Source: Nitrososphaerales archaeon TH1920
Lineage (GTDB): Archaea > Thermoproteota > Nitrososphaeria > Nitrososphaerales > Nitrososphaeraceae
Assembly: GCA_014523495.1 (NCBI GenBank)
Contig: JAATVM010000150.1
Span: 1 to 5,843, forward strand
Direction: 5' to 3'
DNA: 5,843 bases
Shown: one piece after another, positions 5,090 to 5,843 of the stretch
How positions within the stretch are numbered: position 1 is the first letter of the stretch
Layout: each line of letters begins with the position of its first letter
Position numbers and translations under genes: made by a program
The notes under the pieces: model-generated
What the model saw: only the letters and a program-made list of their open reading frames with translations
The model's database searches: none
Told to the model about the DNA's origin: nothing

Positions 5090-5843
5090 ATGATCGAAAC
5101 GCTCAAAAAAGCATGCATAGAAGTTAGAAAGAGTGTCAAAGACCTAATTGGGACAGAGGAAGGTAACACAAAAATGGGTCCTGGAGCTGGCGGGGATATT
5201 TCACGAAAAATAGACATAATAGCAGAAAAAAAGGTAATGGAGACGATAAAGGAATCTGGCAGAAATCCGACAATAATCGGAGAAGAATGTGGAACTATCA
5301 AAGGTAACGATAATGGTTACATAATCATGGATGCCATTGATGGAACAACCAACGTTACAAGGTCCATTCCTTTTAATTGCTGCTCACTGGCCTATGCTAC
5401 AGAACCTAAACTGACCTTGGTCGTAGATGCAGCTATAATAGATTTTGCAACAGGCGACCTATATTACGCATCAAAAGATAAGGGTGCCTTTCTAAATGGT
5501 AATAAAATAAGTGTACGAAAACCCGACAGTATAAAAGAAGATGAAATCATTGCAGGTGTCAATATATCTGGGATTTCACAAGAACTATTACGTTCAATAG
5601 GTCCAATTTTTACAAGACTAAATCACATCAGAGTTTTTGGAGCAAACGCATTAGAATTATGTTTTCTTGCTAGAGGATACCTTGACATGTTTATGGATTT
5701 TAGAGGAAAGATTAGACCAACTGACATGGCTGCTGCCTACCTCATAGTTAAAGAGGCAAACGGACTAATCCTGGATAAAGCTGGAAATACATTTGACTCT
5801 GAATTATCATTTAATAACAGATTCTCGTTTATTGCTCTATCCA
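5090..5843 (+). CDS. Inositol monophosphatase / fructose-1,6-bisphosphatase family protein (3' end outside window)
   Basis: The visible 251 residues cover nearly the whole domain; family members are usually about 250-270 residues. These Mg2+-dependent enzymes hydrolyse inositol-1-phosphate and, in many archaea, fructose-1,6-bisphosphate, serving inositol-lipid or compatible-solute synthesis and gluconeogenesis. The family motifs appear in order: GDISRKID (35-42), GEE (64-66), DAIDGTTN (81-88, the DPxDGTxN metal and phosphate site), FGANALELCFLARGYLDMF (183-201) and RPTDMAAAYLIVKEANG (209-225). The likely metal ligands are E65, D81, I83 (backbone), D84 and D212, all intact. Ala replaces the usual Pro in DPxDG, a change tolerated in archaeal members. 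The start is ATG 5090, supported by the TATA box. I cannot tell from sequence alone which substrate dominates. Confidence 0.92.
   Translation, partial: MIETLKKACIEVRKSVKDLIGTEEGNTKMGPGAGGDISRKIDIIAEKKVMETIKESGRNPTIIGEECGTIKGNDNGYIIMDAIDGTTNVTRSIPFNCCSLAYATEPKLTLVVDAAIIDFATGDLYYASKDKGAFLNGNKISVRKPDSIKEDEIIAGVNISGISQELLRSIGPIFTRLNHIRVFGANALELCFLARGYLDMFMDFRGKIRPTDMAAAYLIVKEANGLILDKAGNTFDSELSFNNRFSFIALS

Noticed and set aside
5083..5301. 72-aa minus-strand frame
   Set aside because: It is antisense to the clear phosphatase gene with its GEE and GDISRKID motifs.

Overview
The window most likely comes from an ammonia-oxidising archaeon (Nitrososphaeria / Thaumarchaeota). The evidence is the C-terminal end of an archaeal-type AmoC at the left edge, a small zinc-ribbon protein of a type I associate with this group, AT-rich DNA, and TATA-like boxes about 20-30 nt before several start codons with no Shine-Dalgarno sequence, as expected for leaderless archaeal transcripts. 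amoC is not followed by amoA or amoB, and the base composition is low in GC. Both fit a soil-type group I.1b lineage (Nitrososphaera or Nitrosocosmicus-like); the genus is inference.

Left part (1-2103): the amoC 3' end is followed by an imperfect hairpin and T-tracts that look like its terminator, then a second short inverted repeat. Next come two same-strand genes 29 nt apart. The first (467-1204) has a domain closely resembling the N-terminal double-psi barrel of Cdc48/VAT ATPases but no ATPase; an unrecognised domain follows it. The second (1234-2103, TTG start) has weak nucleotidyltransferase-fold motifs followed by a helical region. This pair is the least explained and most interesting part of the window.

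Middle part (2100-3017, minus strand): three small genes. One encodes a 79-aa zinc-ribbon protein that overlaps the preceding gene tail to tail. One encodes an acidic 81-aa hypothetical protein. The third encodes a 53-aa Cys/His-containing protein. Three perfect 10-bp tandem repeats lie upstream of the 81-aa gene and may be a regulator site.

Right part (3145-5843, plus strand): two related exported or membrane-anchored proteins sit side by side. The first carries an extra C-terminal Ig-like domain but is broken by a one-base frameshift near 3753. The second (4257-4958) is intact and membrane-anchored. The window ends inside an inositol monophosphatase / fructose-1,6-bisphosphatase family gene that lacks only its last residues.

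The genes do not form one pathway. amoC belongs to energy metabolism, the phosphatase to sugar or inositol metabolism, and the rest are accessory or hypothetical. No tRNA, rRNA, CRISPR array, transposase or integrase was seen. After adding the 53-aa gene, no stretch over 300 bases lacks a gene.
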